Shown: piece by piece, positions 1 through 8,057 of the stretch
Numbering within the stretch: the stretch's first letter is position 1
Layout: the number at the start of each line of letters is the position of its first letter
Program-made: the position numbers and the translations under genes
DNA from: Bacteroidales bacterium UBA1197
Lineage (GTDB): Bacteria; Bacteroidota; Bacteroidia; Bacteroidales; UBA932
Direction: 5' to 3'
NCBI GenBank assembly: GCA_002309995.1
Contig: DBYB01000059.1
Location: 33,608-91,469, forward strand
Length of the DNA stretch: 57,862 bases
The notes under the pieces: model-generated
Databases searched by the model: none
Told to the model about the DNA's origin: nothing
What the model saw: only the letters and a program-made list of their open reading frames with translations

Positions 1-84
1 GCTGCCGCGCCGCCTCTGAACAGGTCTATGGCAGTTTTAATCAAGCCGATCCGGTCATATCCGCAGATTTTTCATAAAAATTGT

Positions 85-92
85 TATTTTTG
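85..92 (+). promoter_or_regulatory. Bacteroidota -7 promoter box
   Basis: TATTTTTG matches the TAnnTTTG consensus. It ends 7 nt before the ATG at 100, so the transcript would begin at or within a nucleotide or two of the start codon. No convincing TTG is seen about 20 bp upstream. Bases 1-84 hold no gene I can support. Confidence 0.55.
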
Positions 93-99
93 TGAAAGT

Positions 100-1371
100 A
101 TGACTGATAACCTGGAAAGATTCGACATGGCGCGTCCGCCTATCCGGACCCGCTGGTATCTGCGGCCGATAACCTGGCTGCTGAGCATATCCGACGTGCT
201 CGCGCACAAGACTCAAATCCATTATGAAGGAACGAAGGATCTCAAGCCGCCGTTCCTGTTGCTGAGCAACCACAATGCCTTTATGGACTTCAAGGTGCTC
301 ACGAAGGCCATTTATCCGCGTCGCGCCAACTACGTGGTGGCGATCGACGGTTTCATCGGCCGCGAGTGGCTGCTGCGCAACGTGGGCTGCATCTGCAAGC
401 GCAAGTTCACGTCCGACGTAACCCTCATACGCCAGCTCGCCCGTGTGATTGATAACGGGGATATAGCGGTAGTCTACCCCGAAGCCCGTTATTCGCTCTG
501 CGGCACTACGGCCGTGTTGCCAGAGGCTCTGGGTAAACTCTGCAAGATGTTCAAGGTGCCTGTGGCTACTTTCATCTGCCACGGCCATCACGTCAATTCG
601 CCTTTCTGGAACCTTCATCCCAGGGGCGTCAAACCCACTGAGGCAGACTTCAAACTCCTCTATACTCCTGAGCAGATCAAGTCGATGAGCGTCGATGAAA
701 TCAATGCAGGCCTTGTGCAGGCGTTCCAGTACGACGACTTTGCCTGGCTGCGCGACAAGGGCCTCGAGATGCATTACGACAAGCGCGCCGAGGGGCTCGA
801 CCGCGTGCTCTACCAGTGCCCCCATTGCGGCGCCGAGTACGAGATGGGGTCAGAGGGCAACGAACTGTTCTGCAAGCACTGCGGCAAGCGCTGGACAATG
901 GCGCCGAACGGCGTGCTGAGCGCAAAGGAAGGTGAGACCGAGTTCTCGCACGTGCCCGACTGGTACGAGTGGGAGCGTGCCCAGGTGCGCAAGGAGGTTG
1001 AGGCCGGAACCTATTCCAGCGGAGAACTCCCGGTAGAAGTACGCTCCCTGCCCAACTCAAAGAAATTCATCCCCCTGGGCAAGGGGACAATGGTGCACGA
1101 TATGAATGGATTCCGCGTCAGCGTGAAAGACCTCATTGGCAAGGAATACTCGATGGAGATTCCCGTTCCGTCCGCCTACTCGGTGCATATTGAATACAAT
1201 TACCTTGGCAAGTGGGGCGACTGCGTCGATCTCAATACCCTCACCGATACCTGGTACACTTATCCGAAAGTACAGGCCTGTTCCGTCACCAAGATGGCCC
1301 TGGCAACCGAGGAACTCTATTTCGCGTACCGCCGTTCCATCGGCAAACCCTGCCCTCCCGGACTTGCATAA
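100..1371 (+). CDS. PlsC-like 1-acylglycerol-phosphate acyltransferase with C-terminal zinc ribbon
   Basis: Membrane-associated acyltransferase of the PlsC/LPLAT family, which transfers acyl groups to lysophosphatidic acid or related acceptors. The HX4D catalytic motif is His58-Asp63 (NHNAFMD), and PEARYS about 50 residues later corresponds to the family's PEGTRS substrate motif. A CPHC...CKHC zinc ribbon (Cys240, 243, 258, 261) follows the catalytic domain. The last 130 residues have no family I recognise. The 423-aa length is well above the usual 200-250 aa, so the zinc-ribbon half is an addition. The start at 100 fits the promoter box at 85-92; ATG at 127 (MARPPIRTRW) is the alternative and would give a short leader. 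It stands alone, 14 bp before the next gene. Acceptor specificity cannot be read from sequence. Confidence 0.8.
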   Translation: MTDNLERFDMARPPIRTRWYLRPITWLLSISDVLAHKTQIHYEGTKDLKPPFLLLSNHNAFMDFKVLTKAIYPRRANYVVAIDGFIGREWLLRNVGCICKRKFTSDVTLIRQLARVIDNGDIAVVYPEARYSLCGTTAVLPEALGKLCKMFKVPVATFICHGHHVNSPFWNLHPRGVKPTEADFKLLYTPEQIKSMSVDEINAGLVQAFQYDDFAWLRDKGLEMHYDKRAEGLDRVLYQCPHCGAEYEMGSEGNELFCKHCGKRWTMAPNGVLSAKEGETEFSHVPDWYEWERAQVRKEVEAGTYSSGELPVEVRSLPNSKKFIPLGKGTMVHDMNGFRVSVKDLIGKEYSMEIPVPSAYSVHIEYNYLGKWGDCVDLNTLTDTWYTYPKVQACSVTKMALATEELYFAYRRSIGKPCPPGLA

Positions 1372-1385
1372 TCAAACCATATCAT

Positions 1386-3551
1386 ATGAAAAACATCTAC
1401 AGAGTCCTGATTCTCCTTCTCATCCCGTTGCTCATCTCCTGCGAGAAGCCCGACGGCGGGAACGTCGTACCTCCGCCACCGCCGGACCCCGGCACCAACG
1501 TTGATCCGGATCCCGAAGACCCCGAAGATCCCGATCCCGAGGTACCTTCGAACGGGACCTATATTATTGTAGGTTACGCGACCTACTGGGACAAGACGAT
1601 GCCCGACCCGTCGCTGCTTACGCATATCAACTATTCCTTCGCCCACATCAAGAGTGACTTCGAGACTCTTGACATCAAGACCGAGTCGCGCCTGGTGAAG
1701 ATTGCCGCGCTGAAGAAGACCGCCCCGGGACTCAAGGTGTTGCTCTCCGTAGGAGGTTGGGAGGCAGGCAACTTCAGCGAGATGGCCGCAGACCCCGGCC
1801 ACCGCAAGAATTTCTGCGCCAACTGCCTCGCCGCTTGCAATAAGTACGGCCTCGATGGTATCGACCTCGACTGGGAGTATCCTACCAGCAGCGCCGCCGG
1901 CATCAGTTCTTCGCCCAACGACACCAAGAACTTCAACCTCCTGCTTGCCGACCTCCGCGAGGCTCTGGGCTCCGCCCGCCTGATTACGATGGCCTCATCC
2001 GCAAGTGCCAAGTACATAGACTTCAAGACTGCCATACAGTATCTGGACTTTGTGAACATAATGACCTACGATATGGGCAAGCCGCCGTATCACAACGCCG
2101 GCCTGTACAAGTCCTCCAAGACAAAGCGCAGCTGCGACGAATCTGTGACCCTGCACCACGATGCCGGCGTGCCTTACGACAAAATCGTTCTCGGCATACC
2201 TTTCTACGGCCACGGCAACGGCACCAACTTCAGTGCCGACCAGGTGGATTTCAACGAAATCAACTACACCGGCTACAAGCAGTGCTGGGACGACGTTGCC
2301 AAGGTGCCCTACCTGACCAACTCATCCGGCGATATGGTGCTGAGTTACGACGACGAGACCTCCGTGGGTCTCAAGGCCGACTTCGTGAAGAAGAAGGGCC
2401 TCTTGGGCGCGATGTACTGGAACATCGAGGCCGACGACGCCTCCTGGACCCTCTCCAAGGCAATTGCATCGAGGCTTATGCCGTCGGGTGACCAGCCCGA
2501 AGACCCCAATGCCTTCCTTGCCACCAATCCTTACATAGAGAAGTATCTGGAGGAGGTTGATTATACAGAAGCCATCCAGCAGCATCCTTACGGCGACGAT
2601 AGCGATCGCGGGGCATATTCCAAGGTCATCGGTTACCCCGGAGGCGGTCCCAGCAAGGACAATATCGAGATTCCTCCGACCTGCACCATAGAATGGACCG
2701 CATCATCCAGCGCCCAGAAACTGACCGTCTGGGAAGGCAGCTGGAGCCGCGAGTATTCGCTGGCTGCCGGCGTAGGCAAGCAGGATATCACCAACCTGGT
2801 GCCCAGGACCACATATAAGTGGCAGGTGACTTCAACGGCCGACAATTCCGTCGTGGCCAGCGGCAGTTTCCCCACGAGGGGCAGGCTCCATCAGGTGTAC
2901 TTCACCCCCAACGTCCGCAACGGACGCGACCTTGGCGGATACAAGGGCTACGGCGGCAAGACCATCGTGTACCACAAGCTCTACCGTGGCGGCCGCGTGG
3001 ACGGCAAGTATCTGAACAGCGACGGCAAGAAGGAAATGCTTGCCGAGGGAATCAGGGCCGAAGTTGACCTCCGCGAGGCCGGGGATGTTCCTTCCAAGTC
3101 GCCGATTGGTGACAACGTGGACTTCTACGCTCCCGGATTCGACAGCGGCTACAACCATATGGTCCGCGACAACAAGCCCAAGACCAGGGATACCTTTATG
3201 TGGGTTGTGCAGCGCCTGCGCGAGGGCAAGCCCGTCTACTTCCACTGCGCCGCAGGCCGCGACCGCACCGCAACCCTGGCCGTTCTGCTTGAAGGCGCCC
3301 TGGGTATGAGCGACAGCGATATGGCCAAGGATTACGAGCTTACGTACTTCACGCCTGCCGACTGGGGTATGTCGGAGAACGGCACCGTGTACAAGCACAC
3401 CTGGGACAACTACAGTTTCTCATCCATACGCAAGACCGTCTTCAACGAGACCGACAGCGGCACCTACGCCGAGCGCATAGTCAAGTATCTTCTCAAGATT
3501 GGCGTGCCTCAGCAGGATATAGACGACCTGCGAAGCATAATGCTCCAGTAG
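1386..3551 (+). CDS. Lipoprotein fusing GH18 glycosidase and CX5R (tyrosine-phosphatase-type) phosphatase
   Basis: 721-aa exported lipoprotein. The signal peptide ends in a lipobox LLISC, followed by a Pro/Asp-rich linker (about residues 22-55) typical of surface lipoproteins. Residues about 58-375 form a GH18 barrel with the catalytic motif DGIDLDWE (157-164, Glu164 as acid); this family cleaves beta-1,4 GlcNAc linkages in chitin or N-glycan cores. After a spacer, residues about 430-510 look like a fibronectin-III-like beta domain, and about 520-721 a PF13350-type phosphatase with HCAAGRDRT (nucleophile Cys621, Arg627). The phosphatase half is closely related to the stand-alone lipoprotein at 28682-29848, down to the shared ending DIDD..IMLQ. 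The ATG at 1386 is chosen because it precedes the signal peptide. The natural substrate is unknown; phosphorylated glycan or glycoprotein is an inference. Confidence 0.85.
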   Translation: MKNIYRVLILLLIPLLISCEKPDGGNVVPPPPPDPGTNVDPDPEDPEDPDPEVPSNGTYIIVGYATYWDKTMPDPSLLTHINYSFAHIKSDFETLDIKTESRLVKIAALKKTAPGLKVLLSVGGWEAGNFSEMAADPGHRKNFCANCLAACNKYGLDGIDLDWEYPTSSAAGISSSPNDTKNFNLLLADLREALGSARLITMASSASAKYIDFKTAIQYLDFVNIMTYDMGKPPYHNAGLYKSSKTKRSCDESVTLHHDAGVPYDKIVLGIPFYGHGNGTNFSADQVDFNEINYTGYKQCWDDVAKVPYLTNSSGDMVLSYDDETSVGLKADFVKKKGLLGAMYWNIEADDASWTLSKAIASRLMPSGDQPEDPNAFLATNPYIEKYLEEVDYTEAIQQHPYGDDSDRGAYSKVIGYPGGGPSKDNIEIPPTCTIEWTASSSAQKLTVWEGSWSREYSLAAGVGKQDITNLVPRTTYKWQVTSTADNSVVASGSFPTRGRLHQVYFTPNVRNGRDLGGYKGYGGKTIVYHKLYRGGRVDGKYLNSDGKKEMLAEGIRAEVDLREAGDVPSKSPIGDNVDFYAPGFDSGYNHMVRDNKPKTRDTFMWVVQRLREGKPVYFHCAAGRDRTATLAVLLEGALGMSDSDMAKDYELTYFTPADWGMSENGTVYKHTWDNYSFSSIRKTVFNETDSGTYAERIVKYLLKIGVPQQDIDDLRSIMLQ

Positions 3552-3566
3552 TACAGAAAGAAAAAG

Positions 3567-3596
3567 GCCCGGAACGAAGCTTTACTTCTTCCGGGC
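3567..3596. terminator. Bidirectional rho-independent terminator
   Basis: GCCCGGAA (3567-3574) pairs with TTCCGGGC (3589-3596). A T-run follows on the plus strand (3597-3600) and an A-rich tract (3557-3565) gives a U-run on the minus strand. It serves both convergent genes. The stop codon of the minus-strand DUF1573 gene (3582-3584) lies inside the loop. Confidence 0.8.
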
Positions 3597-3980
3597 TTTT
3601 ATCGTGACGCCTTTAACGTGGAGTATAACCGGCCGGTCGAAGCCGGAAAGATATACGTGAAGGGCCTTGTCGAAGGGATAGGGCCCTTCATCGTTGGAAT
3701 AACTCACTTCTATCGTGCCCTTTGCTCCGGGTGCTATGTCTCCCTTTGTCCAAGAGACCTTGGTGCAGGAGCAGGTGGTGGTGACAGCAAAGATATTGAG
3801 AACTTCCGAGCCGATGTTGGTCACCTCGAAGGTGCAGTTCAGCGCACCGTCCTTCACGTCAACCGTGCCGAAGTCGTGCATGGTCTTGTCGAAGCGCACG
3901 GTGCCACCGAACTCCCTCTGCGCCGCAGCGGGCAGCACAGCAAGCAGCAGAGCACTCAGTATGACCGTAAGTTTTCTCAT
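3582..3980 (-). CDS. DUF1573 family secreted protein
   Basis: A 132-aa exported protein. The N-terminal signal peptide (MRKLTVILSALLLAVLPAAAQ) is followed by a single DUF1573 domain, an Ig-like beta-sandwich common in Bacteroidota. Visible family features are the FDKTMHDFGTV start, the FEVTNIGSEVL strand and the CSCT motif. No enzymatic residues are expected; members are thought to be periplasmic or surface beta-sandwich modules of unknown role. ATG 3980 is preferred over an in-frame GTG at 3992, because it starts directly with the signal peptide and lies 16 nt downstream of a -7 box. Monocistronic, with a terminator on each side. Confidence 0.85.
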   Translation of the reverse strand: MRKLTVILSALLLAVLPAAAQREFGGTVRFDKTMHDFGTVDVKDGALNCTFEVTNIGSEVLNIFAVTTTCSCTKVSWTKGDIAPGAKGTIEVSYSNDEGPYPFDKALHVYLSGFDRPVILHVKGVTIKARKK

Positions 3981-3996
3981 ACCTTCATTCACGATT

Positions 3997-4004
3997 CAAA
4001 TATA
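3997..4004 (-). promoter_or_regulatory. -7 promoter box for the DUF1573 gene
   Basis: On the minus strand the sequence reads TATATTTG, a perfect TAnnTTTG match, 16 nt upstream of the ATG at 3980. Confidence 0.6.
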
Positions 4005-4022
4005 ATACCATTCCACGATAAT

Positions 4023-4067
4023 AAAAAAAGAAGGTGACTAAAAGTCGAAAGACTGATAGTCACCTTC
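4023..4067 (-). terminator. Rho-independent terminator of the GLUG-repeat lipoprotein gene
   Basis: GAAGGTGACTA (4030-4040) pairs perfectly with TAGTCACCTTC (4057-4067), an 11-bp stem with a 16-nt loop. It is followed on the minus strand by a run of seven U (4023-4029). It lies 24 bp after the stop codon at 4092. Confidence 0.9.
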
Positions 4068-4091
4068 AGATTGGAATTGATTATCCGACGG

Positions 4092-7000
4092 TTACTCGAT
4101 GTAGGGGAGACCTGCGCCGTTGAGGCTCCAGCCCAGGAGGGGGTAATCCTCGTAACCGGGAACGAAGCCCTCCATCATGGCATAGGCTAAGTCACCGAAG
4201 TCGGCCTCATCGAAGGAATCGTTGTCCTCGAGGACGACGCTCTCGCCAATGTTGTTGCAGAGGGTGAGCACGCCGTCGTTGATATATGCGCAGTTCTTCA
4301 CGGTGATGGCCTTGTTGGGAATCATACCTGCGATGGCACCTACGCTGGGCAGGGTTGAAGGCACGGGAGAACCGTTGACGATGATGCCCGTAGCCTTGAG
4401 GTCGGTGCAGAAGTTGGTGATTTCCGCAGTGCCTGCAGCGCTGAGGGATATGTAGCCGACGGCTGCACCTACGGAAGGATGGGCCATGTCGAGCTTGCAC
4501 TCGATGGTGCTGCCTATAGCGTAGCAGTTCACAATCTTGAAGCTGCTGGCCGAATCAGAGCAGCGCATCCAGCCGCCGATAAGGCCGGACATACTGTCGC
4601 CGGAACTGGCGTTGCCGCCACCGTCGCAGGACTTTGCAATAACTGCAATATTCTCTACGCCGCAGTTGTAGATATCTACAGGACCGTTCTCATCGGGGTA
4701 GGCATAACCGACTATGCCGGCTGCGTCGTAAGCGGCGCTGACCGTACTGTTCAGCACTTTGCAGTGGTCGATGATGTTGGAGGTGCCGTCATTGGCGATT
4801 GCGCGTCCTACGATACCGCCTGCATTGCAGGAAGAAGATTCAATCGAACATCCACCTTTCACGGTGCAGTCCTTGATGGTGCCGGTATTCAGCCAACCGG
4901 CAATACCGCCAATGTCTGTGGAACTTCCGATCACCTTGGTGCCGCCATCGAGGATGCAGCCGGTGATGGTGATGATGTCGCTGTTGCCGACAATGCCTGA
5001 CACCTTGGTGCTGCCGGAGATGGTTGAGCCGGTAACCGTGCAATTCTCAACGGTTGACGCTGTTACTTTGCCATATCCCATTACACCACCGATGCCTTCG
5101 GCCGTTCCGGTGACCGTGCATCCGGAAACTTCGCTGCCGGAAACTGTGGTCTCTTCAGCCAGACCGGCTATGCCTCCTACGTAGTTAGCACCCGATATCG
5201 TGGTGTTTATGGCGTTGCAGTTGCTGATGGAAGAACCGGTCTGTATCCATCCGGCTATGCAGCCGACATCATCCTTCGTACCGGTAACAGTTGAATTGGA
5301 GATAGTGCAGCCGTCGACGTTAAACCCGGTCGTGACACGAGCAACAATGCCGCCGACCTCATAGGCTCCGGAAATATTAGTATTGCCGCTGACTGTGCAG
5401 TTCTTCACTGTGCCGCCCGCAGGACCATATGCCAGGATGCCGGCAGGGAAGTTTGTGCTTGTCGATATATTGGATCCGGATACAGTGCAATTTTCAATCG
5501 TACCTCCGTCAATTTGGGCTGCGATGCCGGCTGATACATGACAGACAGAGGATACAGTTGCATTGATGGAGGAGCAGTTGAGGATTTTCGCGCCGGGATC
5601 CTTCAGGTATCCTGAGATACCTCCAGTTCCAAGCCAGGAAGTATAAGCTTTCTTGGTATTGGAGATGGTTCCGTAATTGGTGCAGCCCTTGATGGTAACA
5701 GCAAAGGAACTGTTTCCTAGGATTCCGCCAACCCATTTTACATAGGAGTTCTTATTTGTCACAGTTCCATAGTTGGTGCAATTTTCAAAAGTGGCTGCTA
5801 CGTCACACTGACCTACGACACCGCCGACAATGCTGGTTGCAATGGTCGTGGTGTTTTCGTCTTTCTGACCGGTTGCGGAAGCGCTGTTTACGATTTCTCC
5901 GTAGTTCTTGCAATTAATCATTGTGCCGGTGGAAGCCCAGTTGCCGCAGACGCCTCCGATACGGGTCTTGCCGGTGGATCCTGCTGCGACTTCCACTTTG
6001 GCGAAGTTCACCACATTGTCCATTTTGGTCGAACCCTGAGGCTTGGCAACAACACCGACATAGTACCAGGTGTATTTGTTGGCGGAAGATGAGTGGGTAA
6101 GGCAGCTTACGCCATCCCAGGTGAGACCGTCCTTGGTTCCGAAATACAGATTGCGGATTTCGGCATACTCGGTGTTGCTGGTCGTTCGGATAAGACCGGC
6201 GTACTGGTTTGTGGTATATACAAAATTGTAAATCGAATGGTTCTGGCCGTCAAGGACGCCTGTGAAATCGTTGCGCTGAGCCCACTTCTGGTCGGTCATA
6301 TCGATGTCTGCACCAAGGTAGGTGAGGTCGGTAGCTGCAAAAGTGGATGCATTCCAGGCCTGCAGGTCGGCGGCGTCGAGGATGAACCAGCAACGCTTTT
6401 TGATTGATGCCACGGTGCAGGAAGCTATCTCAATGCCCTTGTTGCGCACGAAGGTGGTCTCGGCAGAAGAGCTGCGGTAATACGACTGGGCCTCTTCGCT
6501 GCGGCGGAACACGACCTTGAAGCCCTGCGCAAGTGTTTGGGGCAGGACTGCGATGTCGTAAGTGCCGGGAGCGAGTGCGCTGCCGTCTGAATTCTTGAGC
6601 GTGACAGTGGTGTTGCGGCTCTCGCAGGTTACGCTGGCGTTTGCAGGATTGATGGAGACAGGGCCTGCAAGAGGAGCAGCCAGGGCCTCTCCGTTGGCGT
6701 TGCCTTCAACGGAAACGGAAACCACGTCGCTGTCGGTGAATGTGAGTCGCACGAGGCTGAACTCATTGGCAAGGGTAACACCTGCCTCAAGGGCTGCGAT
6801 GTCATCTGCCTGGCCGCCTGCGAGGAGCGCTGCGGGATCGGCATTGTGTGCGCCGGGGTGCTGCTCGGCAGGGAATACGGTGTCGATGAGGTCGCCGTTG
6901 GCGGCTGCATCAGCGTTGTAAGGATAAACGATGAGGAACGGACCGGAGGCGGTGGGATCAATCTCTCCCGTGAATTTGGCCATTACCGGGTCGTAGGTGA

Positions 7001-7229
7001 ACTTTGCGTTGGTAGTGCCGTAGCAGACGGAAACGGCATCTCCCTCTTCCCACTGGAACTCATTCCCGTCGAGGAAAGACTTGGTCATCTCCCTGGAAGC
7101 GGAGAAGGAGAAGGGAACGGTCTGGGCGTTGAGCCCGCCTTCCGGATTAACTTCAACAAGAATGTCCTTGTTGCAGGAAACCATCATCGCCATACAAATG
7201 GCGGAAGCGATAAGAACGTACTTTTTCAT
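4092..7229 (-). CDS. Surface lipoprotein: Mfa-like (fimbrillin) N-domain plus GLUG-type repeats
   Basis: 1045-aa lipoprotein; the start MKKYVLIASAICMAMMVSC gives lipobox MVSC with Cys19. Residues about 30-280 form an Mfa_like_1/fimbrillin-type domain with the signature TKS..(8)..W-EEGDAVSV and the later segment LPQTLAQGF. After a hinge (WFILDAADLQAWN) come roughly a dozen or more GLUG-like repeats of 22-30 residues (core GGI.G...-V.NCTV.G), which build a beta-solenoid. The family is associated with adhesion or matrix contact at the cell surface. No catalytic site is seen. Earlier in-frame starts exist, but only this one places a signal peptide at the N terminus. A 51-aa peptide gene ends 16 bp upstream on the same strand, and a strong terminator follows. 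Ligand unknown. Confidence 0.8.
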   Translation of the reverse strand: MKKYVLIASAICMAMMVSCNKDILVEVNPEGGLNAQTVPFSFSASREMTKSFLDGNEFQWEEGDAVSVCYGTTNAKFTYDPVMAKFTGEIDPTASGPFLIVYPYNADAAANGDLIDTVFPAEQHPGAHNADPAALLAGGQADDIAALEAGVTLANEFSLVRLTFTDSDVVSVSVEGNANGEALAAPLAGPVSINPANASVTCESRNTTVTLKNSDGSALAPGTYDIAVLPQTLAQGFKVVFRRSEEAQSYYRSSSAETTFVRNKGIEIASCTVASIKKRCWFILDAADLQAWNASTFAATDLTYLGADIDMTDQKWAQRNDFTGVLDGQNHSIYNFVYTTNQYAGLIRTTSNTEYAEIRNLYFGTKDGLTWDGVSCLTHSSSANKYTWYYVGVVAKPQGSTKMDNVVNFAKVEVAAGSTGKTRIGGVCGNWASTGTMINCKNYGEIVNSASATGQKDENTTTIATSIVGGVVGQCDVAATFENCTNYGTVTNKNSYVKWVGGILGNSSFAVTIKGCTNYGTISNTKKAYTSWLGTGGISGYLKDPGAKILNCSSINATVSSVCHVSAGIAAQIDGGTIENCTVSGSNISTSTNFPAGILAYGPAGGTVKNCTVSGNTNISGAYEVGGIVARVTTGFNVDGCTISNSTVTGTKDDVGCIAGWIQTGSSISNCNAINTTISGANYVGGIAGLAEETTVSGSEVSGCTVTGTAEGIGGVMGYGKVTASTVENCTVTGSTISGSTKVSGIVGNSDIITITGCILDGGTKVIGSSTDIGGIAGWLNTGTIKDCTVKGGCSIESSSCNAGGIVGRAIANDGTSNIIDHCKVLNSTVSAAYDAAGIVGYAYPDENGPVDIYNCGVENIAVIAKSCDGGGNASSGDSMSGLIGGWMRCSDSASSFKIVNCYAIGSTIECKLDMAHPSVGAAVGYISLSAAGTAEITNFCTDLKATGIIVNGSPVPSTLPSVGAIAGMIPNKAITVKNCAYINDGVLTLCNNIGESVVLEDNDSFDEADFGDLAYAMMEGFVPGYEDYPLLGWSLNGAGLPYIE

Positions 7230-7245
7230 ACTGCAATCCTCCATT

Positions 7246-7401
7246 TTAAGCATCCCAACCGTCGAAGGGGTCGAATCCTCCGAAGTTTTCCTGGTTAACA
7301 TCCGGACTCTGGCAGAGGAGCTCACTCGGAGCGGTGCCAGTAGCTTCGCAGAGAGGCGTTGTGTACGCTTCCCTGCATTGTGAAATTGTTTTTTTAACCA
7401 T
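7246..7401 (-). CDS. Small acidic peptide (51 aa) preceding an Mfa-domain lipoprotein
   Basis: Not a recognised family. Visible pattern: Lys start (MVKKTISQCREAYTTP), a Y-x2-P motif at 13-16, LL-x2-SP at 28-33, and a Gly/Asp/aromatic tail FGGFDPFDGWDA. It has no signal peptide and three cysteines. It aligns without gaps from Y13 to P33 with the 45-aa peptide at 48096-48233, which also sits directly upstream of a lipoprotein with the same type of N-domain. Its stop is 16 bp before the lipoprotein start and its own start lies 23 bp after the mgtC stop, so it could be read from the CYTH-mgtC transcript. The linkage to the Mfa-domain gene suggests a role in its expression or assembly; this is inference. 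Confidence 0.6.
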   Translation of the reverse strand: MVKKTISQCREAYTTPLCEATGTAPSELLCQSPDVNQENFGGFDPFDGWDA

Positions 7402-7424
7402 AGTATTAAGAATATAGACTAGTG

Positions 7425-8045
7425 TCACGAGATTTCTACCGTAAGGCCCTTGGCGCTTTCCAGGAAACCGCTGATTGCCTTTTCTACGTTTTTCTGGCGT
7501 ATGTGCACCCTGACCTGGGCAACGGACTCCGTAAGGGAGAAAGAATGAATGTCCATTCCCAGCTGCTTCATAACATTCATAAGCTCAACCAGTTTGGCGG
7601 AGGAGACGGGGGAGATGGTGAGTTCCACCGATTTCTCTCCGTAGTGGCGGGTGATGAAGTGCATAGTCTCAAGGCAGAGCACGGCCATAAGCGTAGCTGC
7701 AATGGCTATCACGTACATACCTGAGCCGCAGGCGAGGCCGATGGCGGCTGCCACCCAGAGGCCGGCGGCAGTAGTGACTCCGCGCACCACATTCTTCTGG
7801 AAGATGATGACGCCGGCTCCGATGAAACCGATGCCGGACACTACCTGCGCGGCGACCCTGGAGGCGTCGAAGCGGCCAGTGAAGGCGTACTGGGATATGA
7901 GCATAAAGAGGGCGGCGCCGAGGGCGACGAGGAAGTGCGTGCGCAGTCCGGCCTCCTTGGCCCTGAACTCACGCTCCAGGCCTATCAGTCCGCCAAGCAT
8001 CCCGGCTGCGAACAGCCGTAGTATGAAATTCCATTCAATGGTCAT
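7425..8045 (-). CDS. MgtC/SapB family membrane protein
   Basis: 206 aa with four or five hydrophobic segments and the MgtC signature GGLIGLERE near the N terminus, followed by AGLRTHFLVALGAALF and GIGFIGAGVI. The C-terminal 70 residues (VELTISPVSS onward) form the soluble ACT-like domain typical of longer MgtC proteins. Family members inhibit F-type ATP synthase and help growth at low Mg2+ or within hosts; others have unknown substrates. It is cotranscribed with the CYTH gene, whose stop is 12 bp upstream. Specific function here is not established. Confidence 0.88.
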   Translation of the reverse strand: MTIEWNFILRLFAAGMLGGLIGLEREFRAKEAGLRTHFLVALGAALFMLISQYAFTGRFDASRVAAQVVSGIGFIGAGVIIFQKNVVRGVTTAAGLWVAAAIGLACGSGMYVIAIAATLMAVLCLETMHFITRHYGEKSVELTISPVSSAKLVELMNVMKQLGMDIHSFSLTESVAQVRVHIRQKNVEKAISGFLESAKGLTVEIS

Positions 8046-8057
8046 TGTGCGAAATAA

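Noticed and set aside
1..99. A short open frame on each strand at the window edge (minus frame could read IKTAIDLFRGG)
   Set aside because: Too short and cut by the window end; no clear start on the minus strand, and the plus frame ends at a TAA at 75-77. Cannot be told from chance.
4500..5800. Regularly spaced repeats suggestive of a CRISPR array
   Set aside because: They are protein-level GLUG repeats within one long reading frame; DNA repeats are imperfect and have no spacer structure.
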